64,000 bases of DNA from Brevibacterium linens ATCC 9172 (GTDB lineage: Bacteria; Actinomycetota; Actinomycetes; Actinomycetales; Brevibacteriaceae), in the NCBI RefSeq assembly GCF_900169165.1, contig NZ_FXYY01000016.1:25009-89008 (forward strand), given 5' to 3'. The notes under the pieces are model-generated. The model saw only the letters and a program-made list of their open reading frames with translations. It was not told the DNA's origin and searched no databases. Positions 17,572 through 27,232 of the stretch are shown one piece after another. Every line of letters starts with the position of its first letter. Within the stretch, counting starts at the first letter, position 1. Made by a program: the position numbers and the translations under genes.

Positions 17572-17613
17572 CACGAGGTGCAGGCGGCCCGATCGGCTCA
17601 CCTGCACCTCGTG
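17572..17613 (-). terminator. Intercistronic hairpin between binding-protein and permease genes
   Basis: CACGAGGTGCAGG at 17572-17584 pairs perfectly with CCTGCACCTCGTG at 17601-17613 around a 16-base loop. It lies 8 bp after the binding-protein stop and about 105 bp before the DppB-like start. Such hairpins often cause partial termination or protect the upstream message, giving more binding protein than permease. That role is inferred from position. Confidence 0.6.
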
Positions 17614-17620
17614 TGGGTGA

Positions 17621-19255
17621 TCACTTGCTCAGCAGTGCCAGACGGAACTGGAAAGCGGGGTCGAGGGTGTCGTCGACGCCCTTGACGTCCTTGCCGGACA
17701 CGGCGATCTGGTTGCCCTGCAGCAGCGGCAGAGTCGGCAGCTCGTCGGCCAACTGGCCTTGGATCTTCTTCAGGGCCTCTTCGCGCTTGCCTTCATCGGC
17801 AATCGAGGACTGTGCGTTGAGTTCCTTGTTCATCGCCTCGTCACGGTAGTGGTTGGCGAGGAACGACGGAGTCTCATCCGTGTCGTAGAAGAACGGCACG
17901 AGGTAGTTGTCGGCATCCGAGTAGTCCGGGAACCAACCCAGCTGGTACATCGGGTAGACGTCGTCGGTGCGGTTTTTATTGTACTGCACCCACTCCGTCG
18001 ACTGGAGTTTGACCTTGAACAGACCGGTCTTGTCCAGCTGGTCCTTCACCAGGGCGTACTCATCGCCCGAGGACGGGCCGTAGTGGTCCGGGTTGTACTG
18101 CAGGTTGAGCTCGACCGGGGTCTTGACTCCGGCGTCCTTGAGCGCCTTCTTCGCCTTGGCGACATCGGCTCCGCCCTTGCCGTCGCCGTATTCGGACTTC
18201 AGCGGCTCATCAGCACCGGGCAGCCCCTCGGGCACATGCGAGTACAGCGGGGTAAAGGTGTCCTTGTAGACCTGGCTGGCGATGGCCTGACGGTCGACGG
18301 AGTCGGCCATGGCCCTGCGGACCGCGAGCGCCTTCTTCTCATCGGCTTCATCGGCCTTTGCTCCGAATGGCATCGTGTCCATGTTGAACACGATGTAGCG
18401 GATCTCGCCGCCGGGACCCTTGTGGACCTTGAGGGCCTCGTTCTTGCCGAGGTCCTCGACGTCGGTGGCCGACAGTGAGCGCCAGGCCACGTCGATGGTT
18501 CCTTCTTGGACATCGAGCTTCATGTTGTTCGCGTCCGAGTAGTACTTCATCTGCACGGTCTCGGTCTTCGCCGGCTCGATGAATCCCTTGTAGTCCGGGT
18601 TCGCCTTGTAGGTGATCAGCTCGTTGAACTTGAAGCCGTCGATCGTGTACGGGCCGGCGAATGCTTTGCTGTCGACGATCTCCTGATCCTTCGTGACCTT
18701 GTCAGGCGAGAACACGTCCTCATCGACGATCGGACCGGCGGCGCTGGCCAGCACTCCCGGCCAGGTCTGGTCGTTCTTGCGCTTCAGGTTGAAAATCACA
18801 GTCTGATCATCCGGGGTCTCCACGGACTTCAGGCCGCCCAGCAGCGAGGACGGTCCGTTGGGGTCCTGGATCTTCAGCTGCCGGTCGAAGGAGAACTTCA
18901 CGTCGGAGGAGGTCAGTTCGTTTCCGTTGGCATATTTGAGCCCGTCCTTGAGCTTGACCTCGTACTTCGTCGGCTCGGTGAAGTCGGCCGATTCGGCGAT
19001 AGACGGGTTGAGTTCGGCCGTGCCCGGCTTGTAGGCGAGGATGTACGGGTAGATCTGCTGTTCGACGAGCGAGCTTCCGTTGTCGTACGCGGCAGCCGGG
19101 TCGAGCGCCACGACCTTGTCCGTGGTTCCGACCGTGAGCATGCCGCCATCGTCGTCTCCGCCACCGCCTCCGGTCGTCGAGGTCGAGCAGGCGGAGAGGA
19201 GCAGTGCGCCCGCCGCAGCGATGGCTACGGCCTTAGCGCCAGTTCGTCGTTTCAT
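17621..19255 (-). CDS. Peptide/solute ABC transporter binding lipoprotein (SBP family 5)
   Basis: A 544-residue extracytoplasmic binding protein. The signal peptide is KRR followed by a hydrophobic stretch and the lipobox LLSAC, with the lipidated Cys at about residue 23. A Gly/Asp-rich tether follows. The body has SBP_bac_5 features: YPYILAYKPGTAELNPSIAE, FTEPTKYEVKLKDGLKYANG with SSDVKFSFDR, and AVRRAMADSVDRQAI. ATG at 19255 has AGGAAC upstream. It delivers substrate to the DppBC permease. Whether the ligand is dipeptide, oligopeptide or another solute cannot be decided. Confidence 0.92.
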   Translation of the reverse strand: MKRRTGAKAVAIAAAGALLLSACSTSTTGGGGGDDDGGMLTVGTTDKVVALDPAAAYDNGSSLVEQQIYPYILAYKPGTAELNPSIAESADFTEPTKYEVKLKDGLKYANGNELTSSDVKFSFDRQLKIQDPNGPSSLLGGLKSVETPDDQTVIFNLKRKNDQTWPGVLASAAGPIVDEDVFSPDKVTKDQEIVDSKAFAGPYTIDGFKFNELITYKANPDYKGFIEPAKTETVQMKYYSDANNMKLDVQEGTIDVAWRSLSATDVEDLGKNEALKVHKGPGGEIRYIVFNMDTMPFGAKADEADEKKALAVRRAMADSVDRQAIASQVYKDTFTPLYSHVPEGLPGADEPLKSEYGDGKGGADVAKAKKALKDAGVKTPVELNLQYNPDHYGPSSGDEYALVKDQLDKTGLFKVKLQSTEWVQYNKNRTDDVYPMYQLGWFPDYSDADNYLVPFFYDTDETPSFLANHYRDEAMNKELNAQSSIADEGKREEALKKIQGQLADELPTLPLLQGNQIAVSGKDVKGVDDTLDPAFQFRLALLSK

Positions 19256-19614
19256 GGTGTTCCTGTCTTTCACACGTGCTCTTCGTGTCTTCTTTGCTCG
19301 AAGAGATCCGCACCACATCATACGGTTCCCGTCCCAAATAGTGAACTGACGCACATGAAGTGATCCGCTTCGCAATGACTTCGCAACAATTCGCCGAGGC
19401 GGTCCTGCCCGGCACAGCGCAACGGGAAGCCGCCTCGGCGAATGCGATTTGCGTCACCGATGACAATCGGTTTCACTTATGAGGTGCATCACAGAGAACG
19501 CTAGGGAAACTCTCGTGAATCCGGTCGCTCAACAGCGGGCCGGCGCTGTGGCACAGATGCTAGATAAGCAACACCGTGTCGGCGATCCCGGCACGGAAGA
19601 ACGAATGGAGAAGC
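19256..19614. promoter_or_regulatory. Divergent promoter region with an inverted pair of the dispersed motif
   Basis: This 359-bp gap separates the minus-strand Dpp operon from the plus-strand AGCS gene. It contains no credible gene. At 19390-19402 lies TTCGCCGAGGCGG and at 19430-19442 its exact complement CCGCCTCGGCGAA, giving a perfect 13-bp inverted repeat with a 27-base loop. In a divergent promoter region this is unlikely to be an ordinary terminator. It may be an upstream regulatory hairpin or two unrelated copies of the motif. Confidence 0.5.
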
Positions 19615-21153
19615 GTGTCCGCTTTCATCGACTGGCTCAACGGGGTGGTGTGGTCGTCCGCCCTCGTCTACCTGTGCCTCGGCGCTGGTGTCTATTTCAC
19701 GATCCGCTCACGGGTCGTGCAGATCCGCCAGATCCCCGCCATCTTCAGGCAGATGTTCAGGGGCAAGAGCTCCAATGAGGGCGTCTCGTCCTTCCAGGCT
19801 CTGGCCATCTCGCTCGCCGGTCGCGTCGGCGTCGGCAATATCGCCGGTGTCGCTACCGCCATCGGCTTCGGCGGCCCCGGTGCCGTCGTCTGGATGTGGA
19901 TCTCGGCCCTCCTCGGTGCCTCGACGTCCTACGTCGAATCCACGCTGGGCCAGATCTTCAAGGAGCAGGACCCTCGCACCGGCGAGTACCGCGGCGGCCC
20001 CGCCTTCTACATCGAGAAAGCCTACCGCCACACCAAGGCTCGCGGCCTGTTCAAGGTCTACGGCATGGTCTTCGCCGCCGTGACCGTCATCGCCATGTCG
20101 TTCATGCTGCCGGGCATCCAGTCCAATGCGATCTCCGGCGCCGTCGAGAATGCTTGGAGCATTCCGACCTGGGGCACCGCAATCGCTCTGGTCATCATCA
20201 TGGGCTTCATCGTCGTCGGCGGCATCAAGCGCATCGCACACTTCGCTTCGCTGGCTGTGCCTTTCATGGCCGTCATCTACATCATTGCGGCCATCGCCGT
20301 GACCATCATCAATGCTGATCAGATCGTTCCGGTCCTCCAGCTGATGTTCACCTCGGCCTTCGGCATCGACGCCGGACCGGAAGCGGCCTTCGGCGGCATC
20401 ATCGGTATGGCGGTCCAGTGGGGCGTACAGCGCGGCATCTACTCGAACGAAGCCGGACAGGGCACCGGGCCTCACGCGGCATCGGCCGCCGAGGTCTCCC
20501 ACCCGTCGAAACAGGGACTCGTGCAGGCCGGCTCGGTCTACATCGACACCCTCTTCGTGTGCTCGGCGACGGCGTTCATGATCCTCTCGACCGGCATGTA
20601 CAAGGTCTTCGACGCCGACGGCACCACGATCATCGGCACCGGCCGCGGCCAGCTGGCCGAGGAGATCGCAGCGACCCCGGGCGAGAAGTGGCCGCAGGCG
20701 GGGCTCGACTCGATGATCCACGGTCTCGGCGCCGGGTTCATCGCGATCTCGATCTTCCTCTTCGCGCTGACCACGATCGTCGCCTACTACTACATGGCCG
20801 AGACCAACCTCGTGTACCTGCTCGGCAAGGCCAAGAACACCATGGTGCTCGCGGTCGGCAAGCGCGTGCTGCAGCTGCTCATCCTCATCGCCGTCGCCGT
20901 CGGCGCGATGTCGACAGCCGGCAGTGCCTGGGCGCTCGGTGACATCGGCGTGGGCCTCATGGCCTGGCTGAACATCATCAGCATCCTCATCCTGCAGCAG
21001 CCGGCGTTCAAGCTCCTGCGCGACTTCGAACGCCAGACCAAGCTCGGCTTGGACCCGGTGTTCGAGCCCGAGAAGATCGGCGTGCGCAACGCCGACTTCT
21101 GGGATCAGCGGGTGGCTCGCCTCAAGGCCGGCGAGGCGGTGCCCAAAGGCTGA
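19615..21153 (+). CDS. AGCS-family alanine/glycine:sodium symporter
   Basis: A 512-residue membrane carrier with about eleven transmembrane helices. It matches the AGCS family: N-terminus AFIDWLNGVVW...YLCLGAGVYFTIRSR, the signature SLAGRVGVGNIAGVATAIGFGGPGAVVWMW, and the Na+/substrate motif GVQRGIYSNEAGQGTGPHAAS. It imports alanine, glycine or a related amino acid with sodium. The start is taken as GTG at 19615 (GGAG four bases upstream), because family proteins begin close to this residue; an in-frame GTG at 19576 is possible. A strong terminator follows at 21233. Confidence 0.92.
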   Translation: MSAFIDWLNGVVWSSALVYLCLGAGVYFTIRSRVVQIRQIPAIFRQMFRGKSSNEGVSSFQALAISLAGRVGVGNIAGVATAIGFGGPGAVVWMWISALLGASTSYVESTLGQIFKEQDPRTGEYRGGPAFYIEKAYRHTKARGLFKVYGMVFAAVTVIAMSFMLPGIQSNAISGAVENAWSIPTWGTAIALVIIMGFIVVGGIKRIAHFASLAVPFMAVIYIIAAIAVTIINADQIVPVLQLMFTSAFGIDAGPEAAFGGIIGMAVQWGVQRGIYSNEAGQGTGPHAASAAEVSHPSKQGLVQAGSVYIDTLFVCSATAFMILSTGMYKVFDADGTTIIGTGRGQLAEEIAATPGEKWPQAGLDSMIHGLGAGFIAISIFLFALTTIVAYYYMAETNLVYLLGKAKNTMVLAVGKRVLQLLILIAVAVGAMSTAGSAWALGDIGVGLMAWLNIISILILQQPAFKLLRDFERQTKLGLDPVFEPEKIGVRNADFWDQRVARLKAGEAVPKG

Positions 21154-21232
21154 CGCGAAGCGCGACCGGGCTGCAGGCCACTCGGCAGGCAGTCCGATCG
21201 GCAGACAACTCGTCCGCCGATCCGAGGGACGA

Positions 21233-21268
21233 TACGAGGCCCGGGACAATGGCGTCCCGGGCCTCGTA
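21233..21268 (+). terminator. Terminator hairpin after the AGCS gene
   Basis: A perfect 15-bp stem (TACGAGGCCCGGGAC, loop AATGGC, then the complement) lies 79 bp after the symporter stop codon. Confidence 0.85.
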
Positions 21269-21289
21269 CATTCCACAGTGGAATCTCGC

Positions 21290-21357
21290 CGAGAAACGGG
21301 CTGACTGTCGAGACACGGGTGTCCACGTGCGTTTCTCGACGCTTGGCCCGTTTCTCG
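21290..21357. repeat. Inverted repeat between symporter and aldolase genes
   Basis: CGAGAAACGGGC at 21290-21301 is exactly inverted at 21346-21357 with a 44-base spacer that itself holds a half copy (GTTTCTCGAC). A shorter stem, AGCGGCCG with CGGCCGCT, lies at 21374-21407 nearer the aldolase stop. The 21154-21474 gap has no gene. These repeats probably help terminate the minus-strand aldolase transcript, but neither is a clean terminator. Confidence 0.4.
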
Positions 21358-21474
21358 ACGGTTCGGCATGCGCAGCGGCCGCCGCGCGGAATCGGGCGAC
21401 GGCCGCTGTCGGTTCGTGAGGCAGACCCTGCTGCGCTCCGGCCCACTAGCCGAGCTAGCTGAGCCGGCTGAGAC

Positions 21475-22500
<1,026 letters not shown>

Positions 22501-22619
22501 GTGCGCTCCTTGGTCGATGGGTCGGTGTACTCGTTCGCCACCAGCCTACTCGTTCCGACTTGCGCCGCAGAAGCCGCCGACAGCGGGGTCCGGGATCTGC
22601 GATGAGATCTGGTACGACA

Positions 22620-22660
22620 AGGGCCCGTGTGACCGACTCGCAGTCGGTCACACGGGCCCT
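22620..22660 (-). terminator. Terminator hairpin after the BCCT carrier gene
   Basis: A perfect 19-bp stem (AGGGCCCGTGTGACCGACT, loop CGC, then its complement) lies 40 bp downstream of the minus-strand BCCT gene stop codon. Confidence 0.88.
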
Positions 22661-22699
22661 CGATCCGTCGGCGGCGCAATGTCCGTCGAAGGTGCCGTG

Positions 22700-24664
22700 T
22701 CAGTCCGCGGGGGTCGACGTCCCCTTGTCGCGGCCGGACTTGCGCAACTCCCGGGTTCCTCCGGAGCGCGACTTCATCCGATCGCCGATGCCGCGAGTGC
22801 GCGTGATTCGGTAGTCGATGCGCTCATCGACCTTGTCACCAAGGTACTCGTCGAAATCATCGGCCAGGTACTCACCGACCTGACGGAACCGCGCGGCACG
22901 CTCAATCGCCGCCGTCCGCTGCGCCTCCTTGCCGAAGGCCTTGAGCGTGGACACGCAGACGAGGACGAGGATGATGCTGAACGGCAGCGCCGTGAGCAGC
23001 GACCCGGCCTGCAGCGCTCCGAGTCCGCCGGCGATGAGCAGACCGATCGCCAGTGCACCCTCCATCAGCGCCCAGAGGACACGCGACCACAGAGGCGGGT
23101 TCGGGTGGCCGCCCGAGGCGAGCATGTCGACGACGAGCGAACCCGAATCCGACGAAGTGATGAAGAAGATCGCCACGACGATGATGGCGATGACCGACAT
23201 CACTGCGCCCAGCGGCAGGTCTCCGAGCACGTCGAAGAGGACGCGCTCGGCCACGACGCCTTCGTCCGGGTCGACGAGGTCGCCGGTGCCGAAGATCTGA
23301 CGGTGGATGCCGGTGCCGCCCATCACGGAGAACCAGAAGAAGCCGACGATCGACGGCACGAGGAGCACACCGGCGATGAATTCGCGCACGGTGCGGCCAC
23401 GCGAGATGCGGGCGATGAAGACGCCGACGAAGGGCGCCCACGAGATCCACCAGCCCCAGTAGAACAGGGTCCAGGAGGAGTTCCACTCCGCGCCTTCGTC
23501 ACCGGTGTAGGCACCGATGTCGAACGTCATATCGAAGACATTGGCCAGATACACGCCGATCGACTCGACGAAGTTCTGGAACAGGAACAGAGTCGGCCCG
23601 AGCACGAGAACCGTGACGAGGAGGATACCGGCCATCGTGAGGTTGATGTTCGACAGCCACTTGATGCCGGCGCCCACACCCGAGACCACCGAAGCGGTGG
23701 CGAGGAAGGTGATGATGACGATGAGGATGACGAGGAACATGTTGTCGTACTCACCGACGACGCCGATGTGTTTGAGTCCGGCTGAGATCTGCTGCACGCC
23801 GAGCCCGAGAGAGGTGGCGATGCCGAAGACCGTTCCGCAGATCGCGATGACATCGATGACGTCACCGGCCCACCCCTTGACGAAACGTCCCAGGAGCGGT
23901 TCGAGGGCCCAGCGGATCGACAGGGGGCGACCACGGCGGTGGATCGCATAGGCCAGTGCCATGCCGAGTACGGCGTAGAGCGCCCAGGGGTGCAGACCCC
24001 AGTGGACGAAGGTCTGGGCCATGCCCAGCTTCGCGTCGTCGATCTCGTTGTCGGGCCATCCCGGCTTCGCCCCGGTCGTGGCGTAGGTCAGCGGTTCGGC
24101 GACGCCGTAGAAGACGAGGCCGATGCCCATACCCGCGGCGAAGAGCATCGCGAACCACGAGAAGACGTTGAATTCCGGTCGGTCGCCATCCTTGCCCAGC
24201 CGGATTCTGCCGTACTTGGAGAATCCGACGACAATGGCGAAGACGACGAACAGCCCGACGACCAGCATGTAGTACCAGCCGAGGTCGGCGACAACCCAGC
24301 CCTGCATCGCAGAGATCACGTCGCCGGTCGACGTCGGGAGCGCGATCGCCAAAGCCGCGACGGCGACGATGATGATCAGCGCTGGCCAGAAGACGGCCGG
24401 GGCGATCATGCCCTTGCCGATGCGCACACCTTGGCGGCGCAGCTTCTCGGTGATCTCCGCATCGGAGTCGCCTTCGCCGATGTGCAGCTTCTCCGGAAGA
24501 TGAAGCGCTACGGGGTCGGGTTCGCCGATGAGATAATGTTCGGTTTCGGACGGTGTGGAGGCGGTCGTATCGTCGGCACCGGTGGTTGGTGCCGAGTCCG
24601 CCTCAGCGGTCGCGCCGGCCTGCTGGCCGGTCGCGGAGCCGTCGTCCGCGTTGGGGTCGCTCAT
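22700..24664 (-). CDS. BCCT-family betaine/choline/carnitine transporter
   Basis: A 654-residue carrier with twelve transmembrane helices. A 90-residue acidic Ala/Thr-rich N-terminus and a charged C-terminal tail of about 75 residues lie in the cytosol, as in osmotically regulated BCCT carriers. Hallmarks are the glycine stretch AAGMGIGLVFYGVAEPL (MGIG, the sodium-coupled type), the Trp-rich FYWGWWISWAPFVGVFIARISRGRT and SSDSGSLVVDMLASGG. It imports betaine, choline, ectoine or a similar compatible solute. The long tails suggest osmosensing. No betaine synthesis genes are nearby, so the substrate is unknown. Confidence 0.93.
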   Translation of the reverse strand: MSDPNADDGSATGQQAGATAEADSAPTTGADDTTASTPSETEHYLIGEPDPVALHLPEKLHIGEGDSDAEITEKLRRQGVRIGKGMIAPAVFWPALIIIVAVAALAIALPTSTGDVISAMQGWVVADLGWYYMLVVGLFVVFAIVVGFSKYGRIRLGKDGDRPEFNVFSWFAMLFAAGMGIGLVFYGVAEPLTYATTGAKPGWPDNEIDDAKLGMAQTFVHWGLHPWALYAVLGMALAYAIHRRGRPLSIRWALEPLLGRFVKGWAGDVIDVIAICGTVFGIATSLGLGVQQISAGLKHIGVVGEYDNMFLVILIVIITFLATASVVSGVGAGIKWLSNINLTMAGILLVTVLVLGPTLFLFQNFVESIGVYLANVFDMTFDIGAYTGDEGAEWNSSWTLFYWGWWISWAPFVGVFIARISRGRTVREFIAGVLLVPSIVGFFWFSVMGGTGIHRQIFGTGDLVDPDEGVVAERVLFDVLGDLPLGAVMSVIAIIVVAIFFITSSDSGSLVVDMLASGGHPNPPLWSRVLWALMEGALAIGLLIAGGLGALQAGSLLTALPFSIILVLVCVSTLKAFGKEAQRTAAIERAARFRQVGEYLADDFDEYLGDKVDERIDYRITRTRGIGDRMKSRSGGTRELRKSGRDKGTSTPAD

Positions 24665-24802
24665 AATGCCCTTCGCTTCGAGTTCAGATCCGTCTATCTA
24701 CTTTGCCGCAATTCACGGACTGCTTCAACGTCGCATTCAGCTATCCCCTGCTATTATCGCAGTTTTCATCCCGTTCGGGCAGCGATTCAGTACAGTGACA
24801 CC

Positions 24803-26122
24803 ATGTCTGCATCCCCGCCGTCACCGGCAGCAAGCCGCCTGCGCATCGTCAATTGGGCACTGTGGGACTGGGGTTCGGCATCGTTCAATGCCGTAATCAT
24901 CACTTTCGTGTTCGCTCCCTACCTGACGAAGTCCGTGGCCGCCACCGAGGAGGCGGGTTCCTCGGCATTGGGCTGGTCGATGGCCGCGGCCGGATTCGTC
25001 ATCGCCGTCATCGCTCCGGCAGCCGGTACTCGGGCCGACGCCGGGGGTCGGCATCGCCTGTGGCTGGGCGTGCACACCGGAATCGTCGTGCTCACGATGT
25101 TCGGCCTGTTCTTCGTCCGGGACTCCCCCGACTATCTCTGGCTGGGTCTGCTGCTTCTGGCTGTGGGCAGCGTGTTCTTCGAATTCGCCGAGGTGTCCTA
25201 CAACGGCATCATGGTCCGCATCACCACCCCCGACAATGTCGGCAAGGTCTCCGGATTCGGGTGGGGCATGGGCTACGTCGGAGGGCTGGTCCTCCTCGTC
25301 CTCCTCCTCGTCCTCGTCATCCAACCCGAGGTGGGCATCCTCGGTGCCAGCGACGTCGACGGACTGAGGTTCCGCATCGTCGCTGTCCTCGCGGCGGTCT
25401 GGTTTGCGATCTTCGCGATCCCGGTCCTGTTCTCGGCTCCCGGCGCGAAGGTCAAAGGCACCTCGGGCGGCCACCCGATCCGCGCTTTCGTCTCCGACTA
25501 TGCGGGCCTCGTGCGTCGTCTTGTCCGGATGTGGTCGACCGAGCATCAGACGCTGCGGTTCTTCATCGCCTCGGCGGTCTTCCGGGACGGCCTGGCCGCG
25601 ATCTTCTCCTTCGCAGGAGTCCTCGCCGCCGGCAGCTACGGGTTCTCCGCCTCGGAGATCATCATCCTCGGTGTGGCAGCTAACGTCGCCGCCGGCGCCG
25701 GGGCGATGATCGCAGGGTGGTTCGACGATCGGCTCGGGCCGAAACCCGTCATCATCGCCGGTCTCATCGTCATCATCGCAGGTGGACTGCCGATCCTCTT
25801 CAGCGCCGAGGCGGCCGTGTTCTGGGCCTGCGCCCTGATCCTGAGCTTCTGCGTCGGTCCGGTCCAGGCGTCGAGCCGGTCGTTCCTGGCCCGCATCACT
25901 CCGCCGGAGTCGGCCGGGGAGAACTTCGGCCTCTATGCCACGACCGGACGAGCCGTGAGCTTCCTGGGGCCCGCGATGTTCGCCTTGGCGATCACGATCT
26001 TCGGCTTCCAGCGGGCGGGAACGCTGGGCATCCTCATCGTTCTGGCTGTTGGTCTGGCGCTCATCATCCCCGTCCGCCCGGACGCCCCGGCCCACTCCAT
26101 GCAGGCCCGCACAGAGGCGTAG
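24803..26122 (+). CDS. MFS transporter, Atg22-like (UMF1 family)
   Basis: A 439-residue protein with about twelve hydrophobic helices. The family signature NWALWDWGSASFNAVIITFVFAPYLT near the N-terminus is typical of Atg22-like/UMF1 MFS proteins, as are NVGKVSGFGWGMGYVGGL and the later QASSRSFLARITPPESAGENFGLY. The substrate is unknown; yeast Atg22 exports amino acids from the vacuole. The ATG at 24803 lacks a clear Shine-Dalgarno site. A TACAGT hexamer at 24791 would place a transcript start at the ATG, so translation might be leaderless. It is divergent from the BCCT gene. Confidence 0.88.
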   Translation: MSASPPSPAASRLRIVNWALWDWGSASFNAVIITFVFAPYLTKSVAATEEAGSSALGWSMAAAGFVIAVIAPAAGTRADAGGRHRLWLGVHTGIVVLTMFGLFFVRDSPDYLWLGLLLLAVGSVFFEFAEVSYNGIMVRITTPDNVGKVSGFGWGMGYVGGLVLLVLLLVLVIQPEVGILGASDVDGLRFRIVAVLAAVWFAIFAIPVLFSAPGAKVKGTSGGHPIRAFVSDYAGLVRRLVRMWSTEHQTLRFFIASAVFRDGLAAIFSFAGVLAAGSYGFSASEIIILGVAANVAAGAGAMIAGWFDDRLGPKPVIIAGLIVIIAGGLPILFSAEAAVFWACALILSFCVGPVQASSRSFLARITPPESAGENFGLYATTGRAVSFLGPAMFALAITIFGFQRAGTLGILIVLAVGLALIIPVRPDAPAHSMQARTEA

Positions 26123-26150
26123 CCCGACCCCGGTGCGGAACCCGCGCGCC

Positions 26151-26211
26151 ATTCTGCGGGAGAGGAATGTTGGTTTCAGCGGCGAGAATCAACATTCCTC
26201 TCCCGCGGAAT
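26151..26211. terminator. Bidirectional terminator hairpin
   Basis: A perfect 17-bp inverted repeat (26156-26172 and 26190-26206, arms GCGGGAGAGGAATGTTG and complement) extends to 22 bp through a G-T pair. The loop is 17 bases. It lies between the convergent MFS gene and the SRPBCC gene. Confidence 0.8.
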
Positions 26212-26257
26212 CTCCCTATGCGAGTTCGCACGGTTGCGAGTTCGCTCGGTTGGCGGC

Positions 26258-26746
26258 TCAGTCGCGAGCCAGCAGGTCGTCGATCTGGTTGATCGCCCCG
26301 GTCGAACCTTCGATGACACCCATCTCGAGGACGGTGCGCAGTCCCTCCACCGAGTCGAAGATGGATTCATACGTGGCTCTCGTCCCGGTCTCGGTTGCCT
26401 CGAAGCGGTAGACGCAGCTGCTTCCGGGCATCGATTCGACGACCGTGAAGTCCTCATTCGCGAAGTAATCGCGGAATTCCAAACGTGTGGGACGATCGAC
26501 GGCGGTCAGCTCCCACAGCCCGCAGAACTTCTCGCCCTCCGGGCTCGTCATGTAGTACGTGACTCTGCCGCCGGGTGCGAGCGAATGGTCGACGACGGTG
26601 GCCGGGTACGTCGGAGGCCCCCAGATCTGCTCGAGCTGTCGCGGGTCGGCGTAGACCTCCCACACTCGTTCGAGCGGCGCCGCGAATTCGGCGACGATCG
26701 TCAGCGTCAGTGTCTCTTCGTCATGAAATGTGTCGATGACCGGCAT
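26258..26746 (-). CDS. SRPBCC/AHSA1-domain protein
   Basis: A 162-residue single-domain helix-grip protein of the AHSA1/CalC-type SRPBCC group. Visible features are FAAPLERVWEVYADPRQLEQIWGPP, then GGRVTYYMTSPEGEKFCGLWEL and a C-terminal helix (EGSTGAINQIDDLLA). Such domains bind hydrophobic ligands. It lies 31 bp after an ArsR-family gene. The ArsR-SRPBCC pair is a very common small operon in actinobacteria, where the ArsR protein represses both. The ligand and phenotype are unknown. Confidence 0.87.
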   Translation of the reverse strand: MPVIDTFHDEETLTLTIVAEFAAPLERVWEVYADPRQLEQIWGPPTYPATVVDHSLAPGGRVTYYMTSPEGEKFCGLWELTAVDRPTRLEFRDYFANEDFTVVESMPGSSCVYRFEATETGTRATYESIFDSVEGLRTVLEMGVIEGSTGAINQIDDLLARD

Positions 26747-26777
26747 GGCTGCTCCCTGAGCATTGTGGTGGTTGGCT

Positions 26778-27119
26778 TCACGACCCGGCCTGTTCGTGCC
26801 CGGCCAGAAGGTCGTCGATTCTCTGCACTCGTTCGACCCAGTGGTCTTCGAGCTCGGCGAGCATGCTCCTGATGGTGCGAAGCGGACCCACCTCTGCGTG
26901 GGCGATCTGCCGTTTGCCTGCTCGGCGCTTCGTCACCAGTCCTGCACGTTCGAGGACAGCGACGTGCTTCTGCACTGCGGCGAAGCTCATGTCGTAGCCG
27001 GCGGCCAGATCGGACACCGAAAGCCCTTCCCCTGCGACTCGGCGCACGATATCGCGCCGGGTGCGGTCGGCCAATGCATGGAACAGCGCATCGACCTCGT
27101 CGTCGAGAACGGCTTTCAT
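26778..27119 (-). CDS. ArsR-family transcriptional repressor
   Basis: A 113-residue winged-helix regulator: ALFHALADRTRRDIVRRVAG, GLSVSDLAAGYDMSFAAVQKHVAVLERAGLV and KRRAGKRQ in the wing. The metal-binding cysteines of classic ArsR/SmtB proteins are absent, so it is not a typical metal sensor. The ATG at 27119 is preferred; an upstream ATG five codons earlier (27131) lies inside the operator. A palindromic operator overlaps the upstream region, pointing to autorepression of this gene and the SRPBCC gene. Confidence 0.88.
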   Translation of the reverse strand: MKAVLDDEVDALFHALADRTRRDIVRRVAGEGLSVSDLAAGYDMSFAAVQKHVAVLERAGLVTKRRAGKRQIAHAEVGPLRTIRSMLAELEDHWVERVQRIDDLLAGHEQAGS

Positions 27120-27128
27120 GCACCCAAT

Positions 27129-27150
27129 CATACAACTAGATGGTTGTATG
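27129..27150. promoter_or_regulatory. ArsR-type operator palindrome
   Basis: CATACAAC at 27129-27136 and GTTGTATG at 27143-27150 form a perfect 8-bp inverted repeat with the spacer TAGATG. It sits just upstream of the ArsR gene start at 27119. ACAAC-n6-GTTGT palindromes are typical sites for this regulator branch. Autoregulation is inferred from position. Confidence 0.7.
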
Positions 27151-27198
27151 TAAATGACTGAGGACGAACTTCCTGAGCCCACCCATTGACATCGACGA

Positions 27199-27232
27199 TT
27201 GAACACGCGTTTAATATTAAACATGCGTTCAA
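27199..27232. promoter_or_regulatory. TetR operator overlapping its own start codon
   Basis: A near-perfect 34-bp palindrome runs from TTGAACACGCGTTTAAT through ATTAAACATGCGTTCAA. Each arm differs from the complement of the other at only two positions. It covers the ATG at 27223, so a bound TetR protein would block transcription of the regulator-exporter operon. It is also AT-rich in its centre, suggesting that the -10 region overlaps the site. Confidence 0.7.

Noticed and set aside
19708..21369. 553-codon minus-strand frame opposite the AGCS symporter
   Set aside because: The plus-strand protein has the AGCS signature. The antisense product is His/Asp/Arg-rich and without domain motifs.
24781..24803. 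Leaderless promoter of the MFS gene
   Set aside because: TACAGT is well placed for a start at the ATG, but no -35 element is convincing. It is kept only as a remark in the gene entry.
24821..26152. 443-codon minus-strand frame opposite the MFS gene
   Set aside because: It is extremely Asp/Glu/Arg-rich antisense sequence without motifs. The plus strand encodes an Atg22-like carrier.
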